From positions 145,314 to 209,313 of the forward strand of contig VRUG01000002.1 of NCBI GenBank assembly GCA_019456255.1: DNA of 64,000 nt, in the 5' to 3' direction. This document shows, one piece after another, positions 36,802 to 46,556 of this stretch; within the stretch, counting starts at the first letter, position 1; the number at the start of each line of letters is the position of its first letter. This DNA is from Planctomycetota bacterium. Its GTDB lineage: Bacteria; Planctomycetota; Phycisphaerae; Sedimentisphaerales; Anaerobacaceae. The notes beneath the pieces are model-generated. The model searched no databases. It saw only the letters and a program-made list of their open reading frames with translations, and was not told the DNA's origin. Both the position numbers and the translations under genes were made by a program.

Positions 36802-37707
36802 TTAAAATTGTGTCAATTTTCTTAAGGTTTCAAATCTCTTTTCGATATCCTCTTTTTTAATTGCTGTCAGCCCTTCAAGCGAGAAATCGGAAATCGTAAA
36901 CGATGCCAAAACAGTACCGTAGGCGACAGCGGTTTTTAACGATTCAAAATCGGTAAGCCCAGCCTGTGCCATATAACCCATAAGCCCGCCTGCAAAACTG
37001 TCACCGGCGCCGGTTGGGTCCTTGACCTGGGTAGCGGGAAATGCCGGCAATATGAAATTCTCGCCATCGCTATTGCAGACCAAAGAACCAGATTCACCTT
37101 TTTTAATAATCGCAACCGTCGGACCCATTCCTAAAATACTCTGCCCGGCTTTTATTAAATTACTTTCATCTGCCAGCATCCGCGCCTCATCCTCATTGAG
37201 AACAAGACAGTTGATTTTTTCCAGCAGCTGTTTGAGTTCATCGCGATGCCCCTGAATCCAGCAGTTCATGGTATCAGCCGCCACGAAAACCGGGTCGTCA
37301 ACCTGTTCAAGAAGCTCGAGCTGCAGCGCAGGAGCGGTATTCGCCAGGAACAAAAACTTACTGTCCTTGAATTCATCCGGTACTACAGGCGGCGCTTCGG
37401 CAAGAACGTTTAATTCCACGTTGTCTGTGATTGCTTCGTTCATCGTATCGTGATACGAACCTTTCCAGCGGAAGGTCTTACTGTGGTCCCGAACTTCAAG
37501 TCCGGCAAGGTCAACCTCTCTGCCGGCAAAAATTTCGGCCAAATTAAAAGGGCAGTCGGCACCAACGGCACCGATAAAACGCACAGGCGAAAAGAAACTC
37601 GCCGCCATACTAAAATAAACCGCTGACCCGCCAAGACAATTTTCACTCACACCAAATGGCGTCGTGACTGTATCAATTCCAATTGAACCAGTTACTAATA
37701 ATGACAT
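36802..37707 (-). CDS. PfkB-family sugar/nucleoside kinase
   Basis: Ribokinase-fold kinase, 301 residues. The N-terminal GGSAVYFSMAASFF and the C-terminal signature DPTGAGDSFAGGLMGYMA with the catalytic Asp are intact. The substrate cannot be read from sequence. It lies between gltX and thpR with short gaps (23 and 10 bases). Confidence 0.92.
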   Translation of the reverse strand: MSLLVTGSIGIDTVTTPFGVSENCLGGSAVYFSMAASFFSPVRFIGAVGADCPFNLAEIFAGREVDLAGLEVRDHSKTFRWKGSYHDTMNEAITDNVELNVLAEAPPVVPDEFKDSKFLFLANTAPALQLELLEQVDDPVFVAADTMNCWIQGHRDELKQLLEKINCLVLNEDEARMLADESNLIKAGQSILGMGPTVAIIKKGESGSLVCNSDGENFILPAFPATQVKDPTGAGDSFAGGLMGYMAQAGLTDFESLKTAVAYGTVLASFTISDFSLEGLTAIKKEDIEKRFETLRKLTQF

Positions 37708-37730
37708 TCCTAAACTCCCTTTACTTGCGA

Positions 37731-39554
37731 TTAACTTTTAAATTTTTCTATAGTGTTATCAATTCTGGCTAAGGTATTTTCTTTGCCGAGAATCTTTACC
37801 GAATCAAAAATCGGCGGGCTGACCATCGTTCCCGATATAGCGACCCGTAAAGGCTGAGCGACCTTGCCCAGACCAACCTCTTTTTCCTCTGCCAATGCCC
37901 GCAGCATAGCCTCCAGAGCCTCTTCGGTAAACGGCTCCATATCAGCTAATTTGCCCCGAATAACATGCAGAATATCAAGTGCGCCCTCTTTTAGCAAAAC
38001 CTTTTTGACCGCTTTCGGGTCATATTCGATATTGTCGCTGTCAGAGAAAAAGAACCTGCTTTTCTTCTCAATATCCTCCAGCGTCCTTGCGCCCTCGCAG
38101 ATTTTTATAAGCGTTGAAAGTAATGCGTCATCAGCTTTTAAAACCGGCGAGTCGATGATTTTTATATAATCTTTAAAATGGCTTAAAAGTTTTTCCTTGT
38201 CTACCAGCTTAAGATGCTCAACATTAAAAGAGATAAGTTTTTTGCGGTCGAACAAGCTATTAGATTTTGCCAGACGCGAGATATCGAAACTTGAAATAAG
38301 TTCATCTCTACTCATGATTTCACGGTCGCCGCCCGGGCTCCAGCCTAAAAGAGCCAGAAAATTAACCATCGTTTCCGGAAGGTAACCGCCTCTTAAAAAA
38401 TCCACCACATTAATTTCGGGTAGATCAAGATCAAGATATTCAGCTTCACCTATGATTATCGGTTCATCAAAAGCCACTTTTCCTTCCTTAAACTTTTTCA
38501 CCTCAGAAGGTGTCGAGCCAATTTTGTGTGCTAAAGCAGCTTCAGATTTATTTATCATTTCGTTTCGGAGAGAGCGATTCCCCCCACCATTTTTTGCTGC
38601 TGCTGTGGCTATTATAGTAGAGTCTACCCCTAATTCTTCTGCCCATTTATTGATAAGACTAGAATCTTTGGGAGTAGCATTATCGTCAAGAAAACGTTCG
38701 AATTGTTCCGGTTCAGTTTTGATAGCGTCTAAAAGATAAGCAGAAGGATTGTCTATTATTTCCCGTCGCAGCCTCTTGCCCCTTTCACGTTTGGAAAGTT
38801 TTCCGCCCCCTTCACTTACCGTAACTGACATATGGGCATAGACAGGCGTCCTGAAACCAAGCGCCGCCTGCAATACCTGATGGCCTGGCGTATTCATCAA
38901 ATGTTCCTGGCCCCGAATTACATGCGTCACACCCATAAGCTCATCGTCAACAACGCACGCGAAATGATAGGTCGGAAAGCCGTCACGTTTTTGTATGACA
39001 AAATCACCTATTTCACTGGCAGCAAAAGTCACTTCGCCCCGGACAATATCATTAACTACAATCGGCTTATCATTGGGTACAGCGAAACGCACCGTGACAG
39101 GTTTGCCTTGAGCTTTCGCTTTTTCGGCATCACTTTCATCGGGGAAATTCTCGGGACGCGGATAAGTAAAATTCTTTTTTTCCGCCGCCGCCTTGTCGCG
39201 AAGCACCTGCACTTCTTCGGGTGTATCAAAGCAGTAGTAAGCCTTTTTCTCTTCGAGAAGCTGCTTTAGATATTTGTCATAGATATCGCGCCGCTGACTC
39301 TGCAGATAAGGCCCGTTTGGCCCTTCAACACCGGGCCCTTCGTCCCAGTCAATACCAAGCCATTTCAAATCCGCCATCACCTGCTGCATTGCCGTGGGGG
39401 TGTTGCGGCTCAAATCCGTATCTTCGATGCGAAGGATAAATATCCCGCCGGTTTTTTTGGCATAAAGCCAGTTAAATAAAGCGGTTCGGGCGCCGCCGAC
39501 ATGCAAATATCCCGTCGGTGACGGAGCAAAACGCGTTACTGTCTTTTCGCTCAT
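37731..39554 (-). CDS. gltX: Glutamyl-tRNA synthetase with a large insert
   Basis: Class I synthetase charging tRNA-Glu. The HIGH motif appears as PSPTGYLHVGG (residue about 11) and KMSKS as KLSKR (252-256). At 607 residues it is about 100-120 longer than usual. The extra block, about residues 257-380, is lysine/alanine-rich and sits between KLSKR and the normally adjacent INVVDFLRGGYLPE. The C-terminal anticodon-binding part is normal. First gene of its operon. Confidence 0.95.
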   Translation of the reverse strand: MSEKTVTRFAPSPTGYLHVGGARTALFNWLYAKKTGGIFILRIEDTDLSRNTPTAMQQVMADLKWLGIDWDEGPGVEGPNGPYLQSQRRDIYDKYLKQLLEEKKAYYCFDTPEEVQVLRDKAAAEKKNFTYPRPENFPDESDAEKAKAQGKPVTVRFAVPNDKPIVVNDIVRGEVTFAASEIGDFVIQKRDGFPTYHFACVVDDELMGVTHVIRGQEHLMNTPGHQVLQAALGFRTPVYAHMSVTVSEGGGKLSKRERGKRLRREIIDNPSAYLLDAIKTEPEQFERFLDDNATPKDSSLINKWAEELGVDSTIIATAAAKNGGGNRSLRNEMINKSEAALAHKIGSTPSEVKKFKEGKVAFDEPIIIGEAEYLDLDLPEINVVDFLRGGYLPETMVNFLALLGWSPGGDREIMSRDELISSFDISRLAKSNSLFDRKKLISFNVEHLKLVDKEKLLSHFKDYIKIIDSPVLKADDALLSTLIKICEGARTLEDIEKKSRFFFSDSDNIEYDPKAVKKVLLKEGALDILHVIRGKLADMEPFTEEALEAMLRALAEEKEVGLGKVAQPLRVAISGTMVSPPIFDSVKILGKENTLARIDNTIEKFKS

Positions 39555-39728
39555 AAATTCAAATCTCCGTTCGATGCGTAAACTATGCCAAAAACGCTAA
39601 GTTAAGCTACCATAAGCCCATTGTCAAGAATATGATGCACCGCTGTGCCAATTAGCAGCTAAAATTATTAATTTGAGATGGTTACCTCTTTTCTAACCCC
39701 GTTTATTGTGCTAAATTGTCATCTTAAT

Positions 39729-40205
39729 ATGGATGCCAAAGACAGACAGCTAAGCCCGGCCGATTTCGCCGAGGTGGTTAAAAGGACCCCTCTGGTTTCG
39801 ATAGACCTGATCGTTCTTAACGGCAATGATGAGGTACTGTTAGGCTTCCGCAGCAACGAACCCGCCGCAGATAGCTGGTTTGTCCCCGGAGGCAGGATCG
39901 CAAAGGACGAGAGAATCTCCCAGGCGTTCGGGCGGATAACCGAAAACGAGCTGGGGGTAGCCTTGAAATGCGAGGATGCTCAGTTTGCCGGAGTCTTTGA
40001 GCACTTATATCCGACTAATTTTACAAGAAAGGGAAATTTCGGCACCCATTACGTGGTGCTGGCATATAAGATTAAAATTGATGAAGACATACTCAATTTG
40101 CCGACCGACCAGCACAGCCAATATAAATGGGTCAGCGGCGAAGCAGCAAAAAATGAAAAGAATATACACCCTAACACGATGGCATATTTTGAAGGCTATA
40201 TCTAA
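39729..40205 (+). CDS. GDP-mannose mannosyl hydrolase-like Nudix protein
   Basis: Nudix enzyme, about 158 residues. TPLVSIDLIVLNGNDEVLLGFRSNEP and WFVPGGRI match the Gmm/NudD subfamily, which hydrolyses GDP-mannose to GDP and mannose. ISQAFGRITENELGV is the subfamily's Nudix-box variant lacking the usual second Glu pair. The start is taken at MDAKDRQ to match the family; an ATG 51 bases upstream is possible. It lies 3 bases before glnS. Confidence 0.87.
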   Translation: MDAKDRQLSPADFAEVVKRTPLVSIDLIVLNGNDEVLLGFRSNEPAADSWFVPGGRIAKDERISQAFGRITENELGVALKCEDAQFAGVFEHLYPTNFTRKGNFGTHYVVLAYKIKIDEDILNLPTDQHSQYKWVSGEAAKNEKNIHPNTMAYFEGYI

Positions 40206-40208
40206 ATT

Positions 40209-41906
40209 ATGAGCGAAGAAAATACTACAGAAAGACTTGATTTTGTCCGCACAATCGTTGCAGGCGACAACAAAACCGGCAAGTGGGGCGGCAAGGTAAT
40301 AACCCGATTTCCGCCCGAACCCAACGGTTTTCTGCATATAGGCCACGCGAAAAGTATTTGCCTGAACTTCGGTATCGCTACGGAATTCTCCGGCGTTTGC
40401 AATCTGCGTTTCGATGACACAAATCCCACAAAGGAAGAGCAGGAATATGTCGACTCGATAATAGAGGACGTTAAATGGCTTGGCTGGGAGTTCGGAGACG
40501 GACCGCTTTTCGCTTCGGATTATTTCAAGCAGATGTATGACTATGCAATCGAGCTTATAAAAAAAGGAAAAGCCTACGTCTGCGATTTGACCGCAGAAGA
40601 AACAAGAGAGTATCGCGGCACCTTAACTGAATCCGGCAAGGACAGCCCGCATCGAGATAGAAGCGTCGAGGAAAATCTCGACCTGTTCGAGAAAATGAAA
40701 AAAGGCGATTTTCCCGACGGCAGCAAAACATTAAAAGCCAAAATCGACATGGCCAGCCCAAACCTTAATATGCGAGACCCGGTTATGTATCGAATCCTCC
40801 ACGCAACCCACCACAGAACCGGTGACAATTGGTGCGTATATCCGATGTATGACTGGGCACACGGAATTGAAGATTCAATTGAAGGTATCACCCATTCGAT
40901 TTGCACACTTGAATTTGAAAATCATCGCCCGTTATATGACTGGTTCCTGGACCAGCTTGGCATCCACCACCCTCAGCAGATTGAATTTGCAAGGCTTGCA
41001 TTGACTTACACCGTTATGAGCAAACGAAAACTGCTCGAACTGGTCGAAGATGGTTTGGTAAATGGTTGGGATGACCCGAGAATGCCGAGCCTTTCAGGAT
41101 TGCGAAGAAGAGGTTTTTCGCCGGAGGCAATTCGAAATTTCTGCAAAACGATAGGCGTAAATAAATTTAACAGCACCATCGACCTGGCCCTGCTCGAACA
41201 TTGCCTGCGCGAGGACCTCAATAAAACATCGCCGCGGGTAATGGCGGTGCTCCGGCCTTTAAAGGTTGTTATCGATAATTATCCTGATGGTCAGGTCGAA
41301 GAACTTGATGCGATCAATAATCCTAACGATGAATCAGCTGGCACGCGCAAGGTCCCGTTCTCAAAGGTGATTTATATTGAGCAGGAAGATTTTATGGAAG
41401 AGCCGCCAAAGAAATTCTTCCGCCTTGCGCCGGGACGCGAGGTGCGGCTTCGCTATGCGTACTTTATTATCTGTACCGATGTAGTAAAAGATGAAAACGG
41501 AAATGTCGTTGAGCTTCACTGTACCTACGACCCAGCCACAAAAGGAGGCGACGCTCCCGATGGCAGAAAAGTCAAGGCTACACTTCATTGGGTCTCTGAT
41601 GAAAAGGCACTGAATGCTGAAATTCGTTTGTATGACCACCTTTTCACAAAGGAAAATCCGTCAGATACTAAAGAGAACCATGACTTCAAATCAAACATTA
41701 ATTCTAATTCGCTTGAAGTGCTTACAAACTGCAAAGTCGAGCCTTCGTTGGCCTGTGCTAAGCCGCTGGACAGATTCCAGTTTGAAAGATTAGGCTATTT
41801 TTGCCTCGACTATGATAGCTCAGATGGAAAACTTGTATTCAATCGAACAGCTATTTTGCGGGATACATGGGCGAAGCTGCAAAAGGCCCAGAAGAAAAAA
41901 TCATAA
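40209..41906 (+). CDS. glnS: Glutaminyl-tRNA synthetase
   Basis: Class I synthetase for tRNA-Gln, 565 residues. [17 protein letters not shown] is the GlnS-specific HIGH region, and VMSKRKL is the KMSKS equivalent. [16 protein letters not shown] and the beta-barrel anticodon-binding C-terminus follow. Having glnS suggests direct Gln charging rather than reliance on GatCAB. It abuts the convergent trpC with no gap. Confidence 0.96.
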   Translation: MSEENTTERLDFVRTIVAGDNKTGKWGGKVITRFPPEPNGFLHIGHAKSICLNFGIATEFSGVCNLRFDDTNPTKEEQEYVDSIIEDVKWLGWEFGDGPLFASDYFKQMYDYAIELIKKGKAYVCDLTAEETREYRGTLTESGKDSPHRDRSVEENLDLFEKMKKGDFPDGSKTLKAKIDMASPNLNMRDPVMYRILHATHHRTGDNWCVYPMYDWAHGIEDSIEGITHSICTLEFENHRPLYDWFLDQLGIHHPQQIEFARLALTYTVMSKRKLLELVEDGLVNGWDDPRMPSLSGLRRRGFSPEAIRNFCKTIGVNKFNSTIDLALLEHCLREDLNKTSPRVMAVLRPLKVVIDNYPDGQVEELDAINNPNDESAGTRKVPFSKVIYIEQEDFMEEPPKKFFRLAPGREVRLRYAYFIICTDVVKDENGNVVELHCTYDPATKGGDAPDGRKVKATLHWVSDEKALNAEIRLYDHLFTKENPSDTKENHDFKSNINSNSLEVLTNCKVEPSLACAKPLDRFQFERLGYFCLDYDSSDGKLVFNRTAILRDTWAKLQKAQKKKS

Positions 41907-42713
41907 TCAGCCAAACAGTTCCTTGAATTTATCCTCTATCGACGGACTCTCGCAAAGCGTCTGGCCTATCAGAACCGCGGAAGCGCCGACGGAAATAAGT
42001 TTTTCAACATCCTGGCGGGTTTTGATTCCGCTTTCTGCGACAAACTGCTTGTTGCCATCGTCAAGAAGGCTGGCTAATCGACCGGTATTATTTATGTCCA
42101 CTTCCATCGTATCGAGGTTGCGGTTGTTTATGCCAAGTACGCTGTACCCTTTCCTTGGAAAACCGGTAAGGCTTCGCACGGCCAGTAATGTATCGGCGTG
42201 ATGGACTTCCAGAAGTACGGTAAGCGTCAAGTCTGCTGCGGCAATCATCAAATCCATAAGCACACCGGGTTTAATTGCGTCAGCTATCAATAGTATCGCA
42301 TCAGCACCGGCGGCGCGGGCCTCGAAAAGTTGGTATTCATCGATGATAAAATCTTTTCGAAGAACGGGGACATCAACAGCATCTTTAACCAGTTGGAGGT
42401 ATTCGAGTTTGCCCTGAAAATATTTTTCGTCGGTCAATACACTGATTGCATCTGCGCCGCAGGCCTTGTAAATAGTTGCGATTTCGACAGGGTCAAAATC
42501 TTCACGTATGACACCTGCTGACGGTGAGGCTTTTTTGACTTCAGCGATAACATTCAACCCTCGCGGGTTTTTCTTGGTTATAGCTTTATAGAAGTTGCGG
42601 CATTTTGGCAGAGACATAGCGCGGTCCTTGAGCTCATCCAGAGGCGTTTGCGACTTTAGCTTCTCGACCTCAATTTTTTTATCTGCAATAATTGTATCTA
42701 AGATGTTCGCCAC
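41907..42713 (-). CDS. trpC: Indole-3-glycerol-phosphate synthase
   Basis: Tryptophan synthesis TIM barrel, 268 residues. VIAEVKKASPSAGVI with the catalytic Lys, VLTDEKYFQGKLEYL, PVLRKDFIIDEYQ, LGINNRNLDTMEVD and VAESGIKTRQDV match the family. It begins with GTG. It is the last gene of a minus run starting at the DUF4870 gene. Confidence 0.95.
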   Translation of the reverse strand: MANILDTIIADKKIEVEKLKSQTPLDELKDRAMSLPKCRNFYKAITKKNPRGLNVIAEVKKASPSAGVIREDFDPVEIATIYKACGADAISVLTDEKYFQGKLEYLQLVKDAVDVPVLRKDFIIDEYQLFEARAAGADAILLIADAIKPGVLMDLMIAAADLTLTVLLEVHHADTLLAVRSLTGFPRKGYSVLGINNRNLDTMEVDINNTGRLASLLDDGNKQFVAESGIKTRQDVEKLISVGASAVLIGQTLCESPSIEDKFKELFG

Positions 42714-42718
42714 GTTAA

Positions 42719-43108
42719 TTATTCCGCTACCTTTACATAGAGCATTCGGACCTGGCCCAGTGTGTTCTCAAGTACCGTTTCTTCCTGTTCGGTCAAATTA
42801 CCTTTTGTTTTTTCCTGTAAGGTCTCAAGCATATCGATGTTGTATTTTGCCATGTCCAGATCGGGCTCCTTTTTCTCCTGGCCCTCGATATCCAATTCGC
42901 CCAATGCAAAAAACGCCTGCGTCACCAGCATACTTACCAATGCCGCGAAGTCACCTGACGGCAACGGGCCGCGAGGTTTTTGCTGCGAAGCCTGTTTTTT
43001 CTCCGCGTCCTCCTGAGCAGCTAAAGTTTCTTTTTCTTTCTTAGCTTCCTCTTTCCAGTCCTCATCGATAATTATTTTTTTCTCGGGCTCTTTTTTTTCC
43101 TCTGCCAT
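42719..43108 (-). CDS. DUF1844-domain protein
   Basis: 129 residues. A charged N-terminal tail (about 1-48, Lys/Glu-rich) precedes the DUF1844 block (DFAALVSMLVTQAFFALGELD ... DMAKYNIDMLETLQEKTKGNLTEQE). The role is unknown. It sits between smpB and trpC. Confidence 0.85.
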   Translation of the reverse strand: MAEEKKEPEKKIIIDEDWKEEAKKEKETLAAQEDAEKKQASQQKPRGPLPSGDFAALVSMLVTQAFFALGELDIEGQEKKEPDLDMAKYNIDMLETLQEKTKGNLTEQEETVLENTLGQVRMLYVKVAE

Positions 43109-43127
43109 AACCGTAACTCCAATCTTT

Positions 43128-43601
43128 TTAACGATACTTTTTCATGTCCCTGGCCAGGTCACGTTTCTGCTGGCGCTCAGCAATATTCTTGCGCTTGTCG
43201 TATTGCTTTTTGCCCCGGGCCAGGGCAATTTCAATCTTAGCAAGACCTCTGCTGTTAAAATAAACCTTTAGCGGCACAAAAGCAAATCCTCGCTGCTCAA
43301 GTTTGACTATTATTTTTTTTATCTCTGCCTTGTGCAGCAGCAGCTTTCTATTTCTAAGCGGCTCATGGTTGTTGATGCCGGCCTGTTTATACGGACTTAT
43401 GCTCGCGCCGACAAGAAAGCATTCGTCCCTTATAAGGCGAACATACGAACCTTTCAAATCGATACCGCCCTGACGAGCCGATTTGACCTCGCTTCCGAGA
43501 AGCTCCATGCCCGCCTCGAACTTGTCCAGCAGTTCGAAGTCGCGATAAGCCTTTTTATTGATAGCAACAGGGCCTTTTTTGTCTTTGGGTTTTACTGCCA
43601 T
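43128..43601 (-). CDS. smpB: SsrA-binding protein SmpB
   Basis: Partner of tmRNA in ribosome rescue. NKKAYRDFELLDKFEAGMELLGSEVK and the RGLAKIEIALARGKKQYDKR C-terminal block are diagnostic, and the basic tail ends DMKKYR. 157 residues from MAVKPKDKK. An upstream start adds a non-family leader. No tmRNA was seen in the window. Confidence 0.96.
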   Translation of the reverse strand: MAVKPKDKKGPVAINKKAYRDFELLDKFEAGMELLGSEVKSARQGGIDLKGSYVRLIRDECFLVGASISPYKQAGINNHEPLRNRKLLLHKAEIKKIIVKLEQRGFAFVPLKVYFNSRGLAKIEIALARGKKQYDKRKNIAERQQKRDLARDMKKYR

Positions 43602-43697
43602 TTGGGTATGATAGCCAGACCGAGCCAATTTTGCAAGCAAACACGCTGCAGGCTAGATGAATCTTCGATGATTAACCCTTTTTTCCGTCTTCACCCT

Positions 43698-44045
43698 CTA
43701 TTTGTGAAAAAACAATTGATGAATGACGGCGCCGATAATCCAGATAGCAAAACTTGCACTCAGCACTATCCAAAGAGCAAGCTCTTTCTTAAAACAAAAA
43801 AACGCGGTTACGAAAAATAAAATACTGGGAATTATTCCCCATATCGCCCCTCGCGTAAAATCCGACATCAGTGCGTAGTTACCGGGATTGTCACTGTATA
43901 GCCACAAAAGAACTACCAGACCTGTCAGCGGCATCACTGCAATCAGTCCAGCCAAACTCGGCAGCTTACGTCCTATCTGTGTGCAAAAGATAATAACGCA
44001 AACGCTGATACACAACTTGATTATAAATTTTATATCGAAAGACAT
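43698..44045 (-). CDS. DUF3147-like small membrane protein
   Basis: 115 residues in four hydrophobic helices. LAGLIAVMPLTGLVVLLWLY and the short polar loops resemble the DUF3147/GlpM-like family. Its ATG shares a base with the stop of the DUF4870 gene (TAATG). Function is unknown. Confidence 0.75.
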   Translation of the reverse strand: MSFDIKFIIKLCISVCVIIFCTQIGRKLPSLAGLIAVMPLTGLVVLLWLYSDNPGNYALMSDFTRGAIWGIIPSILFFVTAFFCFKKELALWIVLSASFAIWIIGAVIHQLFFHK

Positions 44046-44479
44046 TATTTAATAAAACGAATAGCTAATGGATATCGGTAATTTTGCCCATCATTGGCTT
44101 TGACAGCTGCGATTAACAGGAAAACTATGTCCCCGACACCAACAGCTATCAATAAGGGAACGCCAATACAAAAAGGAATTAGTAAAGATGATGCAATCGC
44201 GCCTAAGGTCACGGTGATTTGGAAGTTTAAGGCCTCTTTGCCCTGGTTGTCCACAAACGGGTCATCCTCTTTTTTTAATTGCCATATAATTAGTGTCGCC
44301 ACAATATTACCAATCCCGGGTATTATAAAAGCGCCGAGTCCCGCCAGGTGACAAAACATTGCCCACATCCGCGCGTTTCTGCCGACCTCTTTATCTGTTG
44401 CTGACTGGTCAGGGGTACTTTGTTCTTTTGTTTCATCCTCTGTATTTTCAGCTTCTTGTGCATTTTCTTCTTCTGCCAT
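44045..44479 (-). CDS. DUF4870 membrane protein
   Basis: 144 residues. An acidic N-terminal tail (about 1-30, Glu/Thr-rich) precedes the DUF4870 core: MWAMFCHLAGLGAFIIPGIGN, NQGKEALNFQIT and a C-terminal hydrophobic pair ending YRYPLAIRFI. AAGGGAGTG precedes the chosen ATG. Family members are small integral membrane proteins of unknown role. Confidence 0.87.
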   Translation of the reverse strand: MAEEENAQEAENTEDETKEQSTPDQSATDKEVGRNARMWAMFCHLAGLGAFIIPGIGNIVATLIIWQLKKEDDPFVDNQGKEALNFQITVTLGAIASSLLIPFCIGVPLLIAVGVGDIVFLLIAAVKANDGQNYRYPLAIRFIK

Positions 44480-44581
44480 GGTCCACTCCCTTTCAATTAA
44501 GGATATTAATTGATTCGACAAACCTGCACTACTGTAGCATTGACGCGATTTAACAGTCAAGAACATTTTTTAGCTTGAGAA

Positions 44582-44609
44582 TGAAAAAGGCGCCCCATAA
44601 GGCCGCCTT
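44582..44609 (-). terminator. Intrinsic terminator of the Hdr/Met operon
   Basis: On the minus strand AAGGCG ... CGCCTT folds and is followed by TTTTT, 26 bases after the methyltransferase stop. It ends the seven-gene operon. Confidence 0.8.
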
Positions 44610-44635
44610 GAAACTTTTTAAAATAACCAAATCAA

Positions 44636-45595
44636 TCAATTTTTCGGCTTTTTGGCACTTTGACAGAACTGCCCCATAAGCGTCATCGTATCGTTCAGCT
44701 TCTCTGCCGAACCGTCCATTGTCGCATAGGCTTCGACCAATTTAACCAGTTCCGCGTCAGCGGGCTTTTCGCCGAATTTATGGGCGGCATTAACGATGCC
44801 GGCATCCAACCCGTATCTCATTCCAACCTCAACATAGGCACGGGTAATACCGACTTTTCTGCTAGGCAGGTCCCTGCAGCAGTTGCTAAGACCGAGCGAA
44901 AAATGAACGTCCTTCATCTTCGGGTCAGACTTGATTTTCTTAATCGTCTCAAATGTTCGGTAAGTATAGCCCGGAACATTTGGCATCATCGGCATATCGA
45001 TTGCCAGAGGAAACACCGTTGAATCAAAAAATATCTCTTCGGGTTTAAAGCCATACTTTTCTGTAGCCTCATAAAAAAGTGTTTTGGCTAAATCGAAAAG
45101 TTCATCGACAGAGTGCGAACCGCCCGGACCGGTCGGCTTATCTTCGCTGACAAGCATCCCGACAAACGAAAAATCATGTTCCTTTTTCAGAGGCATCATG
45201 TTATCCATAGTGTAAGTTTTAATCGAATTGACCAAAGGCTGTTTAATCTGCTCGTCGGTATTGTACCACTCCTTTAGCCCTGCCTTTAAAACATTGTCGT
45301 CACTGCTGTCAACACATACCGGCACGCCTTTGCTCCATTTACGAACCAGCTTGACATACTCGACCATCATGTCAGCCGCTACTTGAGGGTCATCTTCCCC
45401 GAAAGCGTCCACATTGATAGCGATGTAATCAGCACCGTCGTCAGCCTGTGTTTCGCAAAGCGACTTGATGTAATTCAAAGGTTCGCTTTCGGTAGTGTAG
45501 GCATCGGCTCCGAGGGCTGCCAGTTCCTTCATTACCTTGCCGTTTCTCGGAATTGACGCGTGGATTGATTCACCGATTGCAATTAGTTTCCCCAT
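44636..45595 (-). CDS. Pterin-binding methyltransferase (methyltetrahydrofolate/corrinoid type)
   Basis: 319 residues of TIM-barrel pterin-binding fold, similar to AcsE/MtgA-type methyltetrahydrofolate:corrinoid methyltransferases. MGKLIAIGESIHASI opens it. DYIAINVDAFGEDD, VPVCVDSSDDNVLKAGL and SLGLSNCCRDLPSRKVG line the expected folate site. AGGGG precedes the chosen ATG. It is the last gene of the hdrA-metF operon, 31 bases after metF, where it would use the methyl-THF made by MetF. Which corrinoid acceptor it uses is unknown. Confidence 0.82.
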   Translation of the reverse strand: MGKLIAIGESIHASIPRNGKVMKELAALGADAYTTESEPLNYIKSLCETQADDGADYIAINVDAFGEDDPQVAADMMVEYVKLVRKWSKGVPVCVDSSDDNVLKAGLKEWYNTDEQIKQPLVNSIKTYTMDNMMPLKKEHDFSFVGMLVSEDKPTGPGGSHSVDELFDLAKTLFYEATEKYGFKPEEIFFDSTVFPLAIDMPMMPNVPGYTYRTFETIKKIKSDPKMKDVHFSLGLSNCCRDLPSRKVGITRAYVEVGMRYGLDAGIVNAAHKFGEKPADAELVKLVEAYATMDGSAEKLNDTMTLMGQFCQSAKKPKN

Positions 45596-45626
45596 TATAC
45601 CCCTGCCTTTCAACTTTCAGATTATT

Positions 45627-46556
45627 TTAAACTTTTGGACGCGGTAACAATCCCGCACGCTCAAGAATAGTCGGCGTGACACTCTCCCAGCCTATAGGCA
45701 TAAGATGAATACCAGCTACACCTTCCATATTTTTGACCGCCTCAATTGTCTCAAGACATATCTTGATGCCTTCTTCCATCTTTTCTTCTTTATCTTTCGC
45801 TTTTTCCATCCTTGCGATAAGTTCATCAGGCACACTTATGCCTGCGACATTATTTTTCATATATTTAAGCGCCCTCTCCGAGCGAACAGGCGTCAGGCCC
45901 GCTGTAATATAAACCTTTTTGTGCAACCCTTCTGCGACAACGAGCTTCATCCACTTCTCGAACTTTTCGATATCAAAAATACACTGCGTCTGAATAAAAT
46001 CGGCGCCAGCCTCAATCTTCTTGGCAAGACGCATTACCCTAAACTCAAACGGGTCAGCGAATGGATTTGCAGCTGCGCCTATAAAAAATTTAGGCTCACA
46101 TTCCTTTATCTCATCGCCGCATAAAAATGTTTTTTCATCGCGCATCTGTTTCACCATCGCTATTAACTGCATCGAATCGATATCGTAAACGCCCTTAGCG
46201 TCCGGATGATTGCCAAAGACCTGGTGGTCGCCGGAAAGACACAAAAGATTTTTAAGACCAAGGGCAGCAGCACCTAATATGTCACTTTGCATAGCGATGC
46301 GATTGCGGTCCCTGCAAACCATCTGAATAACAGGCTCAAGCCCGCACTCAAGAGCGATAACTCCTGCAGCGATGCTCGACATGCGGACTATCGCTGTCTG
46401 GTTGTCGGTGACATTAGCAGCTTCGACATTGCCGATACAGTGCTTAGCTTTTTTCTTCACCGATTCGACATTCGCGTTTTGCGGAGGACCCAGTTCAGCG
46501 GTAACCGAAAACGCACCTGATTCCAATACTTTCTCTAACCTGCTCCCTGATTTCAT
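45627..46556 (-). CDS. metF: 5,10-methylenetetrahydrofolate reductase
   Basis: FAD-dependent TIM barrel reducing methylene-THF to methyl-THF. 309 residues. FSVTAELGPPQ, NVTDNQTAIVRMSS, LCLSGDHQVFG, GAAANPFADPFE and FIQTQCIFDIEKFEKW match the MetF family of acetogens. Its ATG overlaps the metV stop by 4 bases. Together with MetV and Hdr/MvhD genes upstream, it matches the Moorella-type MetVF-HdrCBA-MvhD complex. Confidence 0.93.
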   Translation of the reverse strand: MKSGSRLEKVLESGAFSVTAELGPPQNANVESVKKKAKHCIGNVEAANVTDNQTAIVRMSSIAAGVIALECGLEPVIQMVCRDRNRIAMQSDILGAAALGLKNLLCLSGDHQVFGNHPDAKGVYDIDSMQLIAMVKQMRDEKTFLCGDEIKECEPKFFIGAAANPFADPFEFRVMRLAKKIEAGADFIQTQCIFDIEKFEKWMKLVVAEGLHKKVYITAGLTPVRSERALKYMKNNVAGISVPDELIARMEKAKDKEEKMEEGIKICLETIEAVKNMEGVAGIHLMPIGWESVTPTILERAGLLPRPKV

